Below are positions 26,677 to 41,767 of a DNA stretch of 64,000 nt, one piece after another. Every line of letters begins with the position of its first letter. Position 1 is the stretch's first letter. This stretch comes from Auanema rhodensis. Lineage: Eukaryota; Nematoda; Chromadorea; Rhabditida; Rhabditidae. The position numbers were made by a program, and so were the translations under genes. Location of the stretch: NCBI GenBank assembly GCA_964057225.1, contig OZ059895.1, forward strand, positions 2,728,001 to 2,792,000. Direction: 5' to 3'. The notes under the pieces were generated by a model. That model had not been told where the DNA came from, searched no databases, and worked only from the letters and a program-made list of their open reading frames with translations.

Positions 26677-29131
26677 ACGATCATAACTAATTTTTGTATT
26701 AAGCGTTTCTCAATGTAGTAAAGTGCATTCGATGCGGATTTTCAAGCTGCGTCGATCTGTGTTATCAGATTTGCGCTAGCTTAAAAATACACCGAGATAT
26801 CAACTGATATAAGTTCACACTTATATCCTCGATTTTCACCCTGAAGAATTAATTTTTTCGTTGAATAACATTGTCCATCGTCTTTGCCTTGAAAAAAGGA
26901 ATCTGAAAACATCTACTTTTTGCTAAATTATCTTGAAATTTTTCAAAAAAAGTTTTGTCAAAATGTTTTTGGAAGCAATGTTGAGTGTACATGGAAACTC
27001 AACATACACTAATGCATCATTTTTCAAACGATCATAACTAATTTTTGTATTAAGCGTTTCTCAATGTAGTAAAGTGCATTCGATGCGGATTTTAAGCTGC
27101 GTCGATCTGTGTTATCAGATTTGCGCTAGCTTAAAAATGCACCGAGATATCAACTGATATAAGTTCACACTTATATTCTCGATTTTCACCCTGAAGAATT
27201 AATTTTTTCGTTGAATAACATTGTCCATCGTCTTTGCCTTGGAAAAAGGAATCTAAAAACATCTACTTTTCGCTAATTTATTTTGAAATTTTTCGAGAAA
27301 AGTTTTGTCAAAATGTTTTTGGAAGCAATGTTGAGTGTACATGGAAACTCAACATACACTAATGCATCATTTTTCAAACAATCATAACTAATTTTTGTAT
27401 CAAGCGTTTTTCAATGTAGTATAGTGCATTCGATGCGGATTTTTAAGCTGCGTCGATCTGTGTTATCAGATTTGCGCTAGCTTAAAAATGCACCGAGATA
27501 TCAACTGATATAAGTTCACACTTATATCCTCGATTTTCACCCTGAAGAATTAATTTTTTCGTTGAATAACATTGTCCATCGTCTTTGCCTTGGAAAAAGG
27601 AATCTAAAAACATCTACTTTTCGCTAATTTATTTTGAAATTTTTCGAGAAAAGTTTTGTCAAAATGTTTTTGGAAGCAATGTTGAGTGTACATGGAAACT
27701 CAACATACACTAATGCATCATTTTTCAAACAATCATAACTAATTTTTGTATCAAGCGTTTTTCAATGTAGTATAGTGCATTCGATGCGGATTTTTAAGCT
27801 GCGTCGATCTGTGTTATCAGATTTGCGCTAGCTTAAAAATGCACCGAGATATCAACTGATATAAGTTCACACTTATATCCTCGATTTTCACCCTGAAGAA
27901 TTAATTTTTTCGTTGAATAACATTGTCCATCGTCTTTGCCTTGGAAAAAGGAATCTGAAAACATCTACTTTTTGCTAAATTATCTTGAAATTTTTCAAAA
28001 AAAGTTTTGTCAAAATGTTTTTGGAAGCAATGTTGAGTGTACATGGAAACTCAACATACACTAATGCATCATTTTTCAAACGATCATAACTAATTTTTGT
28101 ATTAAGCGTTTCTCAATGTAGTAAAGTGCATTCGATGCGGATTTTAAGCTGCGTCGATCTGTGTTATCAGATTTGCGCTAGCTTAAAAATGCACCGAGAT
28201 ATCAACTGATATAAGTTCACACTTATATCCTCGATTTTCACCCTGAAGAATTAATTTTTTCGTTGAATAACATTGTCCATCGTCTTTGCCTTGGAAAAAG
28301 GAATCTAAAAACATCTACTTTTCGCTAATTTATTTTGAAATTTTTCGAGAAAAGTTTTGTCAAAATGTTTTTGGAAGCAATGTTGAGTGTACATGGAAAC
28401 TCAACATACACTAATGCATCATTTTTCAAACAATCATAACTAATTTTTGTATCAAGCGTTTTTCAATGTAGTATAGTGCATTCGATGCGGATTTTTAAGC
28501 TGCGTCGATCTGTGTTATCAGATTTGCGCTAGCTTAAAAATGCACCGAGATATCAACTGATATAAGTTCACACTTATATCCTCGATTTTCACCCTGAAGA
28601 ATTAATTTTTTCGTTGAATAACATTGTCCATCGTCTTTGCCTTGGAAAAAGGAATCTAAAAACATCTACTTTTCGCTAATTTATTTTGAAATTTTTCGAG
28701 AAAAGTTTTGTCAAAATGTTTTTGGAAGCAATGTTGAGTGTACATGGAAACTCAACATACACTAATGCATCATTTTTCAAACAATCATAACTAATTTTTG
28801 TATCAAGCGTTTTTCAATGTAGTATAGTGCATTCGATGCGGATTTTTAAGCTGCGTCGATCTGTGTTATCAGATTTGCGCTAGCTTAAAAATGCACCGAG
28901 ATATCAACTGATATAAGTTCACACTTATATCCTCGATTTTCACCCTGAAGAATTAATTTTTTCGTTGAATAACATTGTCCATCGTCTTTGCCTTGAAAAA
29001 TGGAATCTAAAAACATCTACTTTTTGCTAAATTAATTTGAAATTTTTCGAAAAAATTTTTGTCAAAATGTTTTTGGAAGCAATGTTGAGTGTACATGGAA
29101 ACTCAACATACACTAATGCATCATTTTTCGA
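26677..29131. repeat. A domain with duplicated 1052-bp trimer
   Basis: One monomer (26677-27027) carries tttcgaacg, ggattttcaag and aaaaatacacc. Two trimers follow, 27028-28079 and 28080-29131. Each starts with a 350-bp monomer that lacks one T in the dyad arm (ggattttaagctg), followed by two monomers with tatcaagcgttttt. The shared private deletion shows that the trimers are copies. The third monomers differ on the right side: monomer 27729 ends like 26677 (gaatctgaaaac, tttttcaaaaaaag), so it looks like a recombinant. Confidence 0.87.
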
Positions 29132-32100
29132 ACGATCATAACTAATTTTTGTATTAAGCGTTCCTCAATGTAGTATAGTGCATTCGATGAGGATTTTTAA
29201 GCTGCGTCGATCTGTGTTTTCAGATTTGCGCTAGCTTAAAAATGCACCGAGATATCAACTGATATAAGTTCACACTTATATCCTCGATTTTCACCTTGAA
29301 GAATTAATTTTTTCGTTGAGTAACATTGTCCATCGTCTTTGCTTTGAAAAATGGAATCTAAAAACATCTACTTTTTGCTAAATTATTTTGAAATTTTTCG
29401 AAAAAATTTTTGTCAAAATGTTTTTGGAAGCAATGTTGAGTGTACATGGAAACTCAACATACACTAATGCATCATTTTTCGAACGATCATAACTAATTTT
29501 TGTATTAAGCGTTCCTCAATGTAGTATAGTGCATTCGATGAGGATTTTTAAGCTGCGTCGATCTGTGTTTTCAGATTTGCGCTAGCTTAAAAACGCACCG
29601 AGATATCAACTGATATAAGTTCACACTTATATCCTCGATTTTCACCCTGAAGAATTAATTTTTTCGTTGAATTACATTGTCCATCGTCTTTGCCTTGAAA
29701 AAAGGAATCTAAAAACATCTACTTTTTGCTAAATTATCTTGAAATTTTTCGAAAAAATTTTTGTCAAAATGTTTTTGGAAGCAATGTTGAGTGTACATGG
29801 AAACTCAACATACACTCATGCATCATTTTTCAAACGATCATAACTAATTTTTGTATTAAGCGTTTCTCAATGTAGTATAGTGCATTCGATGCGGATTTTT
29901 AAGCTGCGTCGATCTGTGTTATCAGATTTGCGCTTGCTTAAAAATGCACCGAGATATCAACTGATATAAGTTCACACTTATATCCTCGATTTTCACCCTG
30001 AAGAATTAATTTTTTCGTTGAATAACATTGTCCATCGTCTTCGCCTTGAAAAAAGGAATCTAAAAACATCTACTATTTGCTAAATTATTTTGAAATGTTT
30101 CGAAAAAATTTTTGTCAAAATGTTTTTGGAAGCAATGTTGAGTGTACATGGAAACTCAACATACACTAATGCATCATTTTTCAAACAATCATAACTAATT
30201 TTTGTATTAAGCGTTTCTCAATGTAGTATAGTGCATTCGATGCGGATTTTTAAGCTGCGTCGATCTGTGTTATCAGATTTGCGTTAGCTTAAAAATGCAC
30301 CGAGATATCAACTGATATAAGTTCACACTTATATCCTGGATTTTCACCCTGAAGAATTAATTTTTTCGTTGAATAACATTGTCCATCGTCTTTGCCTTGA
30401 AAAATGGAATCTGAAAACATCTACTTTTTGCTAAATTATTTAGAAATTTTTCGAAAAAATTTTTGTCAAATTGTTTTTGGAAGCAATGTTGAGTGTACAT
30501 GGAAACTCAACATACACTAATGCATCATTTTTCAAACGATCATAACTAATTTTTGTATTCAGCGTTTCTCAATGTAGTATAGTGCATTCGATGCGGATTT
30601 TTAAGCTGCGTCGATCTGTGTTATCAGATTTGCGCTAGCTTAAAAATGCACCGAGATATCAACTGATATAAGTTCACACTTATATCCTCGATTTTCACCC
30701 TGAAGAATTAATTTTTTCGTTGAATAACATTGTCCATCGTCTTCGCCTCGAAAAAAGGAATCTAAAAACATCTACTTTTCGCTAAATTATTTTGAAATTT
30801 TTCGAAAAAATTTTTGTCAAAATGTTTTTGGAAGCAATGTTGAGTGTACATGGAAACTCAACATACACTAATGCATCATTTTTCAAACAATCATAACTAA
30901 TTTTTGTATTAAGCGTTTCTCAATGTAGTATAGTGCATTCGATGCGGATTTTTAAGCTGCGTCGATCTGTGTTATCAGATTTGCGCTAGCTTAAAAATGC
31001 ACCGAGATATCAACTGATATAAGTTCACACTTATATCCTCGATTTTCACCCTGAAGAATTAATTTTTTCGTTGAATAACATTGTCCACCGTCTTTGCCTT
31101 GAAAAATGGAATCTGAAAACATCTACTTTTTGCTAAATTATTTAGAAATTTTTCGAAAAAATTTTTGTCAAAATGTTTTTGGAAGCAATGTTGAGTGTAC
31201 ATGGAAACTCAACATACACTAATGCATCATTTTTCAAACGATCATAACTAATTTTTGTATTCAGCGTTTCTCAATGTAGTATAGTGCATTCGATGCGGAT
31301 TTTTAAGCTGCGTCGATCTGTGTTATCAGATTTGCGCTAGCTTAAAAATGCACCGAGATATCAACTGATATAAGTTCACACTTATATCCTCGATTTTCAC
31401 CCTGAAGAATTAATTTTTTCGTTGAATAACATTGTCCATCGTCTTCGCCTCGAAAAAAGGAATCTAAAAACATCTACTTTTCGCTAAATTATTTTGAAAT
31501 TTTTCGAAAAAATTTTTGTCAAAATGTTTTTGGAAGCAATGTTGAGTGTACATGGAAACTCAACATACACTAATGCATCATTTTTCAAACAATCATAACT
31601 AATTTTTGTATTAAGCGTTTCTCAATGTAGTATAGTGCATTCGATGCGGATTTTTAAGCTGCGTCGATCTGTGTTATCAGATTTGCGCTAGGTTAAAAAT
31701 GCACCGAGATATCAACTGATATAAGTTCACACTTATATCCTCGATTTTCACCCTGAAGAATTAATTTTTTCGTTGAATAACATTGTCCATCGTCTTTGCC
31801 TTGAAAAATGGAATCTGAAAACATCTACTTTTTGCTAAATTATTTAGAAATTTTTCGAAAAAATTTTTGTCAAAATGTTTTTGGAAGCAATGTTGAGTGT
31901 ACATGGAAACTCAACATACACTAATGCATCATTTTTCAAACGATCATAACTAATTTTTGTATTAAGCGTTTCTCAATGTAGTATAGTGCATTCGATGCGG
32001 ATTTTTAAGCTGCGTCGATCTGTGTTATCAGATTTGCGCTAGCTTAAAAATGCACCGAGATATCAACTGATATAAGTTCACACTTATATCCTCGATTTTC

Positions 32101-35100
32101 ACCCTGAAGAATTAATTTTTTCGTTGAATAACATTGTCCACCGTCTTTGCCTTGAAAAATGGAATCTGAAAACATCTACTTTTTGCTAAATTATTTAGAA
32201 ATTTTTCGAAAAAATTTTTGTCAAAATGTTTTTGGAAGCAATGTTGAGTGTACATGGAAACTCAACATACACTAATGCATCATTTTTCAAACGATCATAA
32301 CTAATTTTTGTATTCAGCGTTTCTCAATGTAGTATAGTGCATTCGATGCGGATTTTTAAGCTGCGTCGATCTGTGTTATCAGATTTGCGCTAGCTTAAAA
32401 ATGCACCGAGATATCAACTGATATAAGTTCACACTTATATCCTCGATTTTCACCCTGAAGAATTAATTTTTTCGTTGAATAACATTGTCCATCGTCTTCG
32501 CCTCGAAAAAAGGAATCTAAAAACATCTACTTTTCGCTAAATTATTTTGAAATTTTTCGAAAAAATTTTTGTCAAAATGTTTTTGGAAGCAATGTTGAGT
32601 GTACATGGAAACTCAACATACACTAATGCATCATTTTTCAAACAATCATAACTAATTTTTGTATTAAGCGTTTCTCAATGTAGTATAGTGCATTCGATGC
32701 GGATTTTTAAGCTGCGTCGATCTGTGTTATCAGATTTGCGCTAGCTTAAAAATGCACCGAGATATCAACTGATATAAGTTCACACTTATATCCTCGATTT
32801 TCACCCTGAAGAATTAATTTTTTCGTTGAATAACATTGTCCATCGTCTTCGCCTCGAAAAAAGGAATCTAAAAACATCTACTTTTCGCTAAATTATTTTG
32901 AAATTTTTCGAAAAAATTTTTGTCAAAATGTTTTTGGAAGCAATGTTGAGTGTACATGGAAACTCAACATACACTAATGCATCATTTTTCAAACAATCAT
33001 AACTAATTTTTGTATTAAGCGTTTCTCAATGTAGTATAGTGCATTCGATGCGGATTTTTAAGCTGCGTCGATCTGTGTTATCAGATTTGCGCTAGCTTAA
33101 AAATGCACCGAGATATCAACTGATATAAGTTCACACTTATATCCTCGATTTTCACCCTGAAGAATTAATTTTTTCGTTGAATAACATTGTCCATCGTCTT
33201 TGCCTTGAAAAATGGAATCTGAAAACATCTACTTTTTGCTAAATTATTTAGAAATTTTTCGAAAAAATTTTTGTCAAAATGTTTTTGGAAGCAATGTTGA
33301 GTGTACATGGAAACTCAACATACACTAATGCATCATTTTTCAAACGATCATAACTAATTTTTGTATTCAGCGTTTCTCAATGTAGTATAGTGCATTCGAT
33401 GCGGATTTTTAAGCTGCGTCGATCTGTGTTATCAGATTTGCGCTAGCTTAAAAATGCACCGAGATATCAACTGATATAAGTTCACACTTATATCCTCGAT
33501 TTTCACCCTGAAGAATTAATTTTTTCGTTGAATAACATTGTCCATCGTCTTCGCCTTGAAAAAAGGAATCTAAAAACATCTACTTTTTGCTAAATTATTT
33601 TGAAATTTTTCGAAAAAATTTTTGTCAAAATGTTTTTGGAAGCAATGTTGAGTGTACATGGAAACTCAACATACACTAATGCATCATTTTTCAAACAACC
33701 ATAACTAATTTTTGTATTGAGCGTTTCTCAATGTAGTATAGTGCATTCGATGCGGATTTTTAAGCTGCGTCGATCTGTGTTATCAGATTTGCGTTAGCTT
33801 AAAAATGCACCGAGATATCAACTGATATAAGTTCACACTTATATCCTCGATTTTCACCCTGAAGAATTAATTTTTTCGTTGAATAACATTGTCCATCGTC
33901 TTTGCCTTGAAAAAAGAAATCTAAAAACATCTACTTTTTGCTAATTTATTTTGAAATTTTTCGAAAAAATTTTTGTCAAAATGTTTTTGGAAGCAATGTT
34001 GAGTGTACATGGAAACTCAACATACACTAATGCATCATTTTTCAAACGATCATAACTAATTTTTGTATTAAGCGTTTCTCAATGTAGTAAAGTGCATTCG
34101 ATGCGGATTTTCAAGCTGCGTCGATCTGTGTTATCAGATTTGCGCTAGCTTAAAAATACACCGAGATATCAACTGATATAAGTTCACACTTATATCCTCG
34201 ATTTTCACCCTGAAGAATTAATTTTTTCGTTGAATAACATTGTCCATCGTCTTTGCCTTGGAAAAAGGAATCTAAAAACATCTACTTTTCGCTAATTTAT
34301 TTTGAAATTTTTCGAGAAAATTTTTGTCAAAATGTTTTTGGAAGCAATGTTGAGTGTACATGGAAACTCAACATACACTATTGCATCATTTTTCAAACAA
34401 TCATAACTAATTTTTGTATTAAGCGTTTCTCAATGTAGTATAGTGCATTCGATGCGGATTTTTAAGCTGCGTCGATCTGTGTTATCAGATTTGCGCTAGC
34501 TTAAAAATGCACCGAGATATCAACTGTTATAAGTTCACACTTATATCCTCGATTTTCACCCTGAAGAATTAATTTTTTCGTTGAATAACATTGTCCATCG
34601 TCTTTGCCTTAAAAAAAGGAATCTAAAAACATCTACTTTTTGCTAATTTATTTTGAAATTTTTCGAAAAAATTTTTGTCAAAATGTTTTTGGAAGCAATG
34701 TTGAGTGTACATGGAAACTCAACATACACTAATGCATCATTTTTCAAACGATCATAACTAATTTTTGTATTAAGCGTTCCTCAAAGTAGTATAGTGCATT
34801 CGATGCGGATTTTTAAGCTGCGTCGATCTATGTTATCAGATTTGCGCTAGCTTAAAAATGCACCGAGATATCAACTGATATAAGTTCACACTTATATCCT
34901 CGATTTTCACCCTGAAGAATTAATTTTTTCGTTGAATTACATTGTCCATCGTCTTTGCCTTGAAAAAAGGAATCTAAAAACATCTACTTTTTGCTAAATT
35001 ATCTTGAAATTTTTCGAAAAAATTTTTGTCAAAATGTTTTTGGAAGCAATGTTGAGTGTACATGGAAACTCAACATACACTAATGCATCATTTTTCGAAC

Positions 35101-37204
35101 GATCATAACTAATTTTTGTATTAAGCGTTCCTCAATGTAGTATAGTGCATTCGATGAGGATTTTTAAGCTGCGTCGATCTGTGTTTTCAGATTTGCGCTA
35201 GCTTAAAAATGCACCGAGATATCAACTGATATAAGTTCACACTTATATCCTCGATTTTCACCCTGAAGAATTAATTTTTTCGTTGAATAACATTGTTCAT
35301 CGTCTTTGCCTTGAAAAAAGGAATCTAAAAACATCTACTTTTTGCTAAATTATTTTGAAATTTTTCGAAAAAATTTTTGTCAAAATGTTTTTGGAAGCAA
35401 TGTTGAGTGTACATGGAAACTCAACATACACTAATGCATCATTTTTCAAACGATCATAACTAATTTTTGTATTAAGCGTTCCTCAAAGTAGTATAGTGCA
35501 TTCGATGCGGATTTTTAAGCTGCGTCGATCTATGTTATCAGATTTGCGCTAGCTTAAAAATGCACCGAGATATCAACTGATATAAGTTCACACTTATATC
35601 CTCGATTTTCACCCTGAAGAATTAATTTTTTCGTTGAATAACATTGTCCATCGTCTTTGCCTTGAAAAAAGGAATCTGAAAACATCTACTTTTTGCTAAA
35701 TTATCTTGAAATTTTTCGAAAAAATTTTTGTCAAAATGTTTTTGGAAGCAATGTTGAGTGTACATGGAAACTCAACATACACTAATGCATCATTTTTCGA
35801 ACGATCATAACTAATTTTTGTATTAAGCGTTCCTCAATGTAGTATAGTGCATTCGATGAGGATTTTTAAGCTGCGTCGATCTGTGTTTTCAGATTTGCGC
35901 TAGCTTAAAAATGCACCGAGATATCAACTGATATAAGTTCACACTTATATCCTCGATTTTCACCCTGAAGAATTAATTTTTTCGTTGAATAACATTGTCC
36001 ATCGTCTTTGCCTTGAAAAAAGGAATCTAAAAACATCTACTTTTTGCTAAATTATTTTGAAATTTTTCGAAAAAATTTTTGTCAAAATGTTTTTGGAAGC
36101 AATGTTGAGTGTACATGGAAACTCAACATACACTAATGCATCATTTTTCAAACGATCATAACTAATTTTTGTATTAAGCGTTCCTCAATGTAGTATAGTG
36201 CATTCGATGCGCATTTTTAAGCTGCGTCGATCTGTGTTATCAGATTTGCGCTAGCTTAAAAATGCACCGAGATATCAACTGATATAAGTTCACACTTATA
36301 TCCTCGATTTTCACCCTGAAGAATTAATTTTTTCGTTGAATAACATTGTCCATCGTCTTTGCCTTGAAAAAAGGAATCTAAAAACATCTACTTTTTGCTA
36401 AATTATTTTGAAATTTTTCGAAAAAATTTTTGTCAAAATGTTTTTGGAAGCAATGTTGAGTGTACATGGAAACTCAACATACACTAATGCATCATTTTTC
36501 AAACGATCATAACTAATTTTTGTATTAAGCGTTTCTCAATGTAGTATAGTGCATTCGATGCGGATTTTTAAGCTGCGTCGATCTGTGTTATCAGATTTGC
36601 GCTAGCTTAAAAATGCACCGAGATATCAACTGATATAAGTTCACACTTATATCCTCGATTTTCACCCTGAAGAATTAATTTTTTCGTTGAATAACATTGT
36701 CCATCGTCTTTGCCTTGGAAAAAGGAATCTAAAAACATCTACTTTTCGCTAATTTATTTTGAAATTTTTCGAGAAAAGTTTTGTCAAAATGTTTTTGGAA
36801 ACAATGTTGAGTGTACATGGAAACTCAACATACACTAATGCATCATTTTTCAAACAATCATAACTAATTTTTGTATTAAGCGTTTTTCAATGTAGTATAG
36901 TGCATTCAATGCGGATTTTTAAGCTGCGTCGATCTGTGTTATCAAATTTGCGCTAGCTTAAAAATGCACCGAGATATCAACTGATATAAGTTCACACTTA
37001 TATCCTCGATTTCCACCCTGAAGAATTAATTTTTTCGTTGAATAACATTGTCCATCGTCTTTGCCTTAAAAAAAGGAATCTAAAAACATCTACTTTTTGC
37101 TAATTTATTTTGAAATTTTTCGAAAAAATTTTAGTCAAAATGTTTTTGGAAGCAATGTTGAGTGTACATGGAAACTCAACATACACTAATGCATCATTTT
37201 TCGA
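29132..37204. repeat. A super-repeat block 1 (23 monomers)
   Basis: Opens with a three-monomer cassette: monomer 29132 (cgatgagg, gtgttttcag, caccttgaag, gttgagtaac, gctttg), monomer 29483 (cgatgagg, aaaacgcacc, gttgaattac, acactcatgc) and monomer 29834 (gcgcttgctt, cgccttg, ctactatttgc). Alternating dimers follow at 30185-33694, then monomer 33695 (aaacaaccataac, aaaaaagaaatc), monomer 34046 (taaagtg, ttttcaagc, aaaatacacc), and a run containing cctcaaagtag monomers (34748, 35450) alternating with further cgatgagg monomers (35099, 35801). Ends with monomer 36854, which has private changes including tgcattcaatg and atcaaatttg. Confidence 0.82.
30185..33694. repeat. Alternating 702-bp A dimers
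   Basis: Two monomer types alternate. One has acaatc, gaaaaatgg, gaatctgaaaac and ttatttagaa. The other has tattcagcg, cttcgcctcg and ttttcgctaaa. Examples are 30185/30536, 30887/31238 and 31589, with the alternation broken by repeated types at 31589-32290 and 32291-32992. The first monomer of the block has a private atcctggatt in place of atcctcgatt. Confidence 0.82.
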
Positions 37205-40200
37205 ACGATCATAACTAATTTTTGTATTAAGCGTTCCTCAATGTAGTATAGTGCATTCGATGAGGATTTTTAAGCTGCGTCGATCTGTGTTTTCAGATTT
37301 GCGCTAGCTTAAAAATGCACCGAGATATCAACTGATATAAGTTCACACTTATATCCTCGATTTTCACCTTGAAGAATTAATTTTTTCGTTGAGTAACATT
37401 GTCCATCGTCTTTGCTTTGAAAAATGGAATCTAAAAACATCTACTTTTTGCTAAATTATTTTGAAATTTTTCGAAAAAATTTTTGTCAAAATGTTTTTGG
37501 AAGCAATGTTGAGTGTACATGGAAACTCAACATACACTAATGCATCATTTTTCGAACGATCATAACTAATTTTTGTATTAAGCGTTCCTCAATGTAGTAT
37601 AGTGCATTCGATGAGGATTTTTAAGCTGCGTCGATCTGTGTTTTCAGATTTGCGCTAGCTTAAAAACGCACCGAGATATCAACTGATATAAGTTCACACT
37701 TATATCCTCGATTTTCACCCTGAAGAATTAATTTTTTCGTTGAATTACATTGTCCATCGTCTTTGCCTTGAAAAAAGGAATCTAAAAACATCTACTTTTT
37801 GCTAAATTATCTTGAAATTTTTCGAAAAAATTTTTGTCAAAATGTTTTTGGAAGCAATGTTGAGTGTACATGGAAACTCAACATACACTCATGCATCATT
37901 TTTCAAACGATCATAACTAATTTTTGTATTAAGCGTTTCTCAATGTAGTATAGTGCATTCGATGCGGATTTTTAAGCTGCGTCGATCTGTGTTATCAGAT
38001 TTGCGCTTGCTTAAAAATGCACCGAGATATCAACTGATATAAGTTCACACTTATATCCTCGATTTTCACCCTGAAGAATTAATTTTTTCGTTGAATAACA
38101 TTGTCCATCGTCTTCGCCTTGAAAAAAGGAATCTAAAAACATCTACTATTTGCTAAATTATTTTGAAATTTTTCGAAAAAATTTTTGTCAAAATGTTTTT
38201 GGAAGCAATGTTGAGTGTACATGGAAACTCAACATACACTAATGCATCATTTTTCGAACAATCATAACTAATTTTTGTATTAAGCGTTTCTCAATGTAGT
38301 ATAGTGCATTCGATGCGGATTTTTAAGCTGCGTCGATCTGTGTTATCAGATTTGCGTTAGCTTAAAAATGCACCGAGATATCAACTGATATAAGTTCACA
38401 CTTATATCCTCGATTTTCACCCTGAAGAATTAATTTTTTCGTTGAGTAACATTGTCCATCGTCTTTGCTTTGAAAAATGGAATCTAAAAACATCTACTTT
38501 TTGCTAAATTATTTTGAAATTTTTCGAAAAAATTTTTGTCAAAATGTTTTTGGAAGCAATGTTGAGTGTACATGGAAACTCAACATACACTAATGCATCA
38601 TTTTTCGAACGATCATAACTAATTTTTGTATTAAGCGTTCCTCAATGTAGTATAGTGCATTCGATGAGGATTTTTAAGCTGCGTCGATCTGTGTTTTCAG
38701 ATTTGCGCTAGCTTAAAAACGCACCGAGATATCAACTGATATAAGTTCACACTTATATCCTCGATTTTCACCCTGAAGAATTAATTTTTTCGTTGAATTA
38801 CATTGTCCATCGTCTTTGCCTTGAAAAAAGGAATCTAAAAACATCTACTTTTTGCTAAATTATCTTGAAATTTTTCGAAAAAATTTTTGTCAAAATGTTT
38901 TTGGAAGCAATGTTGAGTGTACATGGAAACTCAACATACACTCATGCATCATTTTTCAAACGATCATAACTAATTTTTGTATTAAGCGTTTCTCAATGTA
39001 GTATAGTGCATTCGATGCGGATTTTTAAGCTGCGTCGATCTGTGTTATCAGATTTGCGCTTGCTTAAAAATGCACCGAGATATCAACTGATATAAGTTCA
39101 CACTTATATCCTCGATTTTCACCCTGAAGAATTAATTTTTTCGTTGAATAACATTGTCCATCGTCTTCGCCTCGAAAAAAGGAATCTAAAAACATCTACT
39201 TTTCGCTAAATTATTTTGAAATTTTTCGAAAAAATTTTTGTCAAAATGTTTTTGGAAGCAATGTTGAGTGTACATGGAAACTCAACATACACTAATGCAT
39301 CATTTTTCAAACAATCATAACTAATTTTTGTATTAAGCGTTTCTCAATGTAGTATAGTGCATTCGATGCGGATTTTTAAGCTGCGTCGATCTGTGTTATC
39401 AGATTTGCGTTAGCTTAAAAATGCACCGAGATATCAACTGATATAAGTTCACACTTATATCCTCGATTTTCACCCTGAAGAATTAATTTTTTCGTTGAAT
39501 AACATTGTCCATCGTCTTCGCCTCGAAAAAAGGAATCTAAAAACATCTACTTTTCGCTAAATTATTTTGAAATTTTTCGAAAAAATTTTTGTCAAAATGT
39601 TTTTGGAAGCAATGTTGAGTGTACATGGAAACTCAACATACACTAATGCATCATTTTTCAAACAATCATAACTAATTTTTGTATTAAGCGTTTCTCAATG
39701 TAGTATAGTGCATTCGATGCGGATTTTTAAGCTGCGTCGATCTGTGTTATCAGATTTGCGTTAGCTTAAAAATGCACCGAGATATCAACTGATATAAGTT
39801 CACACTTATATCCTCGATTTTCACCCTGAAGAATTAATTTTTTCGTTGAATAACATTGTCCATCGTCTTTGCCTTGAAAAATGGAATCTGAAAACATCTA
39901 CTTTTTGCTAAATTATTTAGAAATTTTTCGAAAAAATTTTTGTCAAAATGTTTTTGGAAGCAATGTTGAGTGTACATGGAAACTCAACATACACTAATGC
40001 ATCATTTTTCAAACGATAATAACTAATTTTTGTATTCAGCGTTTCTCAATGTAGTATAGTGCATTCGATGCGGATTTTTAAGCTGCGTCGATCTGTGTTA
40101 TCAGATTTGCGTTAGCTTAAAAATGCACCGAGATATCAACTGATATAAGTTCACACTTATATCCTCGATTTTCACCCTGAAGAATTAATTTTTTCGTTGA

Positions 40201-41767
40201 ATAACATTGTCCATCGTCTTCGCCTCGAAAAAAGGAATCTAAAAACATCTACTTTTCGCTAAATTATTTTGAAATTTTTCGAAAAAATTTTTGTCAAAAT
40301 GTTTTTGGAAGCAATGTTGAGTGTACATGGAAACTCAACATACACTAATGCATCATTTTTCAAACAATCATAACTAATTTTTGTATTAAGCGTTTCTCAA
40401 TGTAGTATAGTGCATTCGATGCGGATTTTTAAGCTGCGTCGATCTGTGTTATCAGATTTGCGTTAGCTTAAAAATGCACCGAGATATCAACTGATATAAG
40501 TTCACACTTATATCCTCGATTTTCACCCTGAAGAATTAATTTTTTCGTTGAATAACATTGTCCATCGTCTTTGCCTTGAAAAATGGAATCTGAAAACATC
40601 TACTTTTTGCTAAATTATTTAGAAATTTTTCGAAAAAATTTTTGTCAAAATGTTTTTGGAAGCAATGTTGAGTGTACATGGAAACTCAACATACACTAAT
40701 GCATCATTTTTCAAACGATAATAACTAATTTTTGTATTCAGCGTTTCTCAATGTAGTATAGTGCATTCGATGCGGATTTTTAAGCTGCGTCGATCTGTGT
40801 TATCAGATTTGCGCTAGCTTAAAAATGCACCGAGATATCAACTGATATAAGTTCACACTTATATCCTCGATTTTCACCCTGAAGAATTAATTTTTTCGTT
40901 GAATAACATTGTCCATCGTCTTCGCCTTGAAAAAAGGAATCTAAAAACATCTACTTTTTGCTAAATTATTTTGAAATTTTTCGAAAAAATTTTTGTCAAA
41001 ATGTTTTTGGAAGCAATGTTGAGTGTACATGGAAACTCAACATACACTAATGCATCATTTTTCAAACAACCATAACTAATTTTTGTATTAAGCGTTTCTC
41101 AATGTAGTATAGTGCATTCGATGCGGATTTTTAAGCTGCGTCGATCTGTGTTATCAGATTTGCGTTAGCTTAAAAATGCACCGAGATATCAACTGATATA
41201 AGTTCACACTTATATCCTCGATTTTCACCCTGAAGAATTAATTTTTTCGTTGAATAACATTGTCCATCGTCTTTGCCTTGAAAAAAGAAATCTAAAAACA
41301 TCTACTTTTTGCTAATTTATTTTGAAATTTTTCGAAAAAATTTTTGTCAAAATGTTTTTGGAAGCAATGTTGAGTGTACATGGAAACTCAACATACACTA
41401 ATGCATCATTTTTCAAACGATCATAACTAATTTTTGTATTAAGCGTTTCTCAATGTAGTAAAGTGCATTCGATGCGGATTTTCAAGCTGCGTCGATCTGT
41501 GTTATCAGATTTGCGCTAGCTTAAAAATACACCGAGATATCAACTGATATAAGTTCACACTTATATCCTCGATTTTCACCCTGAAGAATTAATTTTTTCG
41601 TTGAATAACATTGTCCATCGTCTTTGCCTTAAAAAAAGGAATCTAAAAACATCTACTTTTTGCTAATTTATTTTGAAATTTTTCGAAAAAATTTTAGTCA
41701 AAATGTTTTTGGAAGCAATGTTGAGTGTACATGGAAACTCAACATACACTAATGCATCATTTTTCGA
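37205..41767. repeat. A super-repeat block 2 (13 monomers, 4563 bp)
   Basis: Begins with the same cassette as 29132 (37205, 37556, 37907). It then has a partial second pass: monomer 38258 again carries gttgagtaac and gctttg, and 38609 and 38960 repeat aaaacgcacc and gcgcttgctt. Compared with block 3 this is an extra three monomers (1053 bp). It proceeds through cctcg/tattcag monomers (39311-41065, including the private cgataataac at 40013 and 40715) to aaacaaccataac (41066) and ttttcaagc (41417). Confidence 0.82.

Noticed and set aside
34253-34438. 61-codon open frame in satellite A
   Set aside because: It begins at a TTG, lies across ordinary A monomer sequence, and is open only through chance variants in this monomer. 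Its siblings at the same offset are closed.
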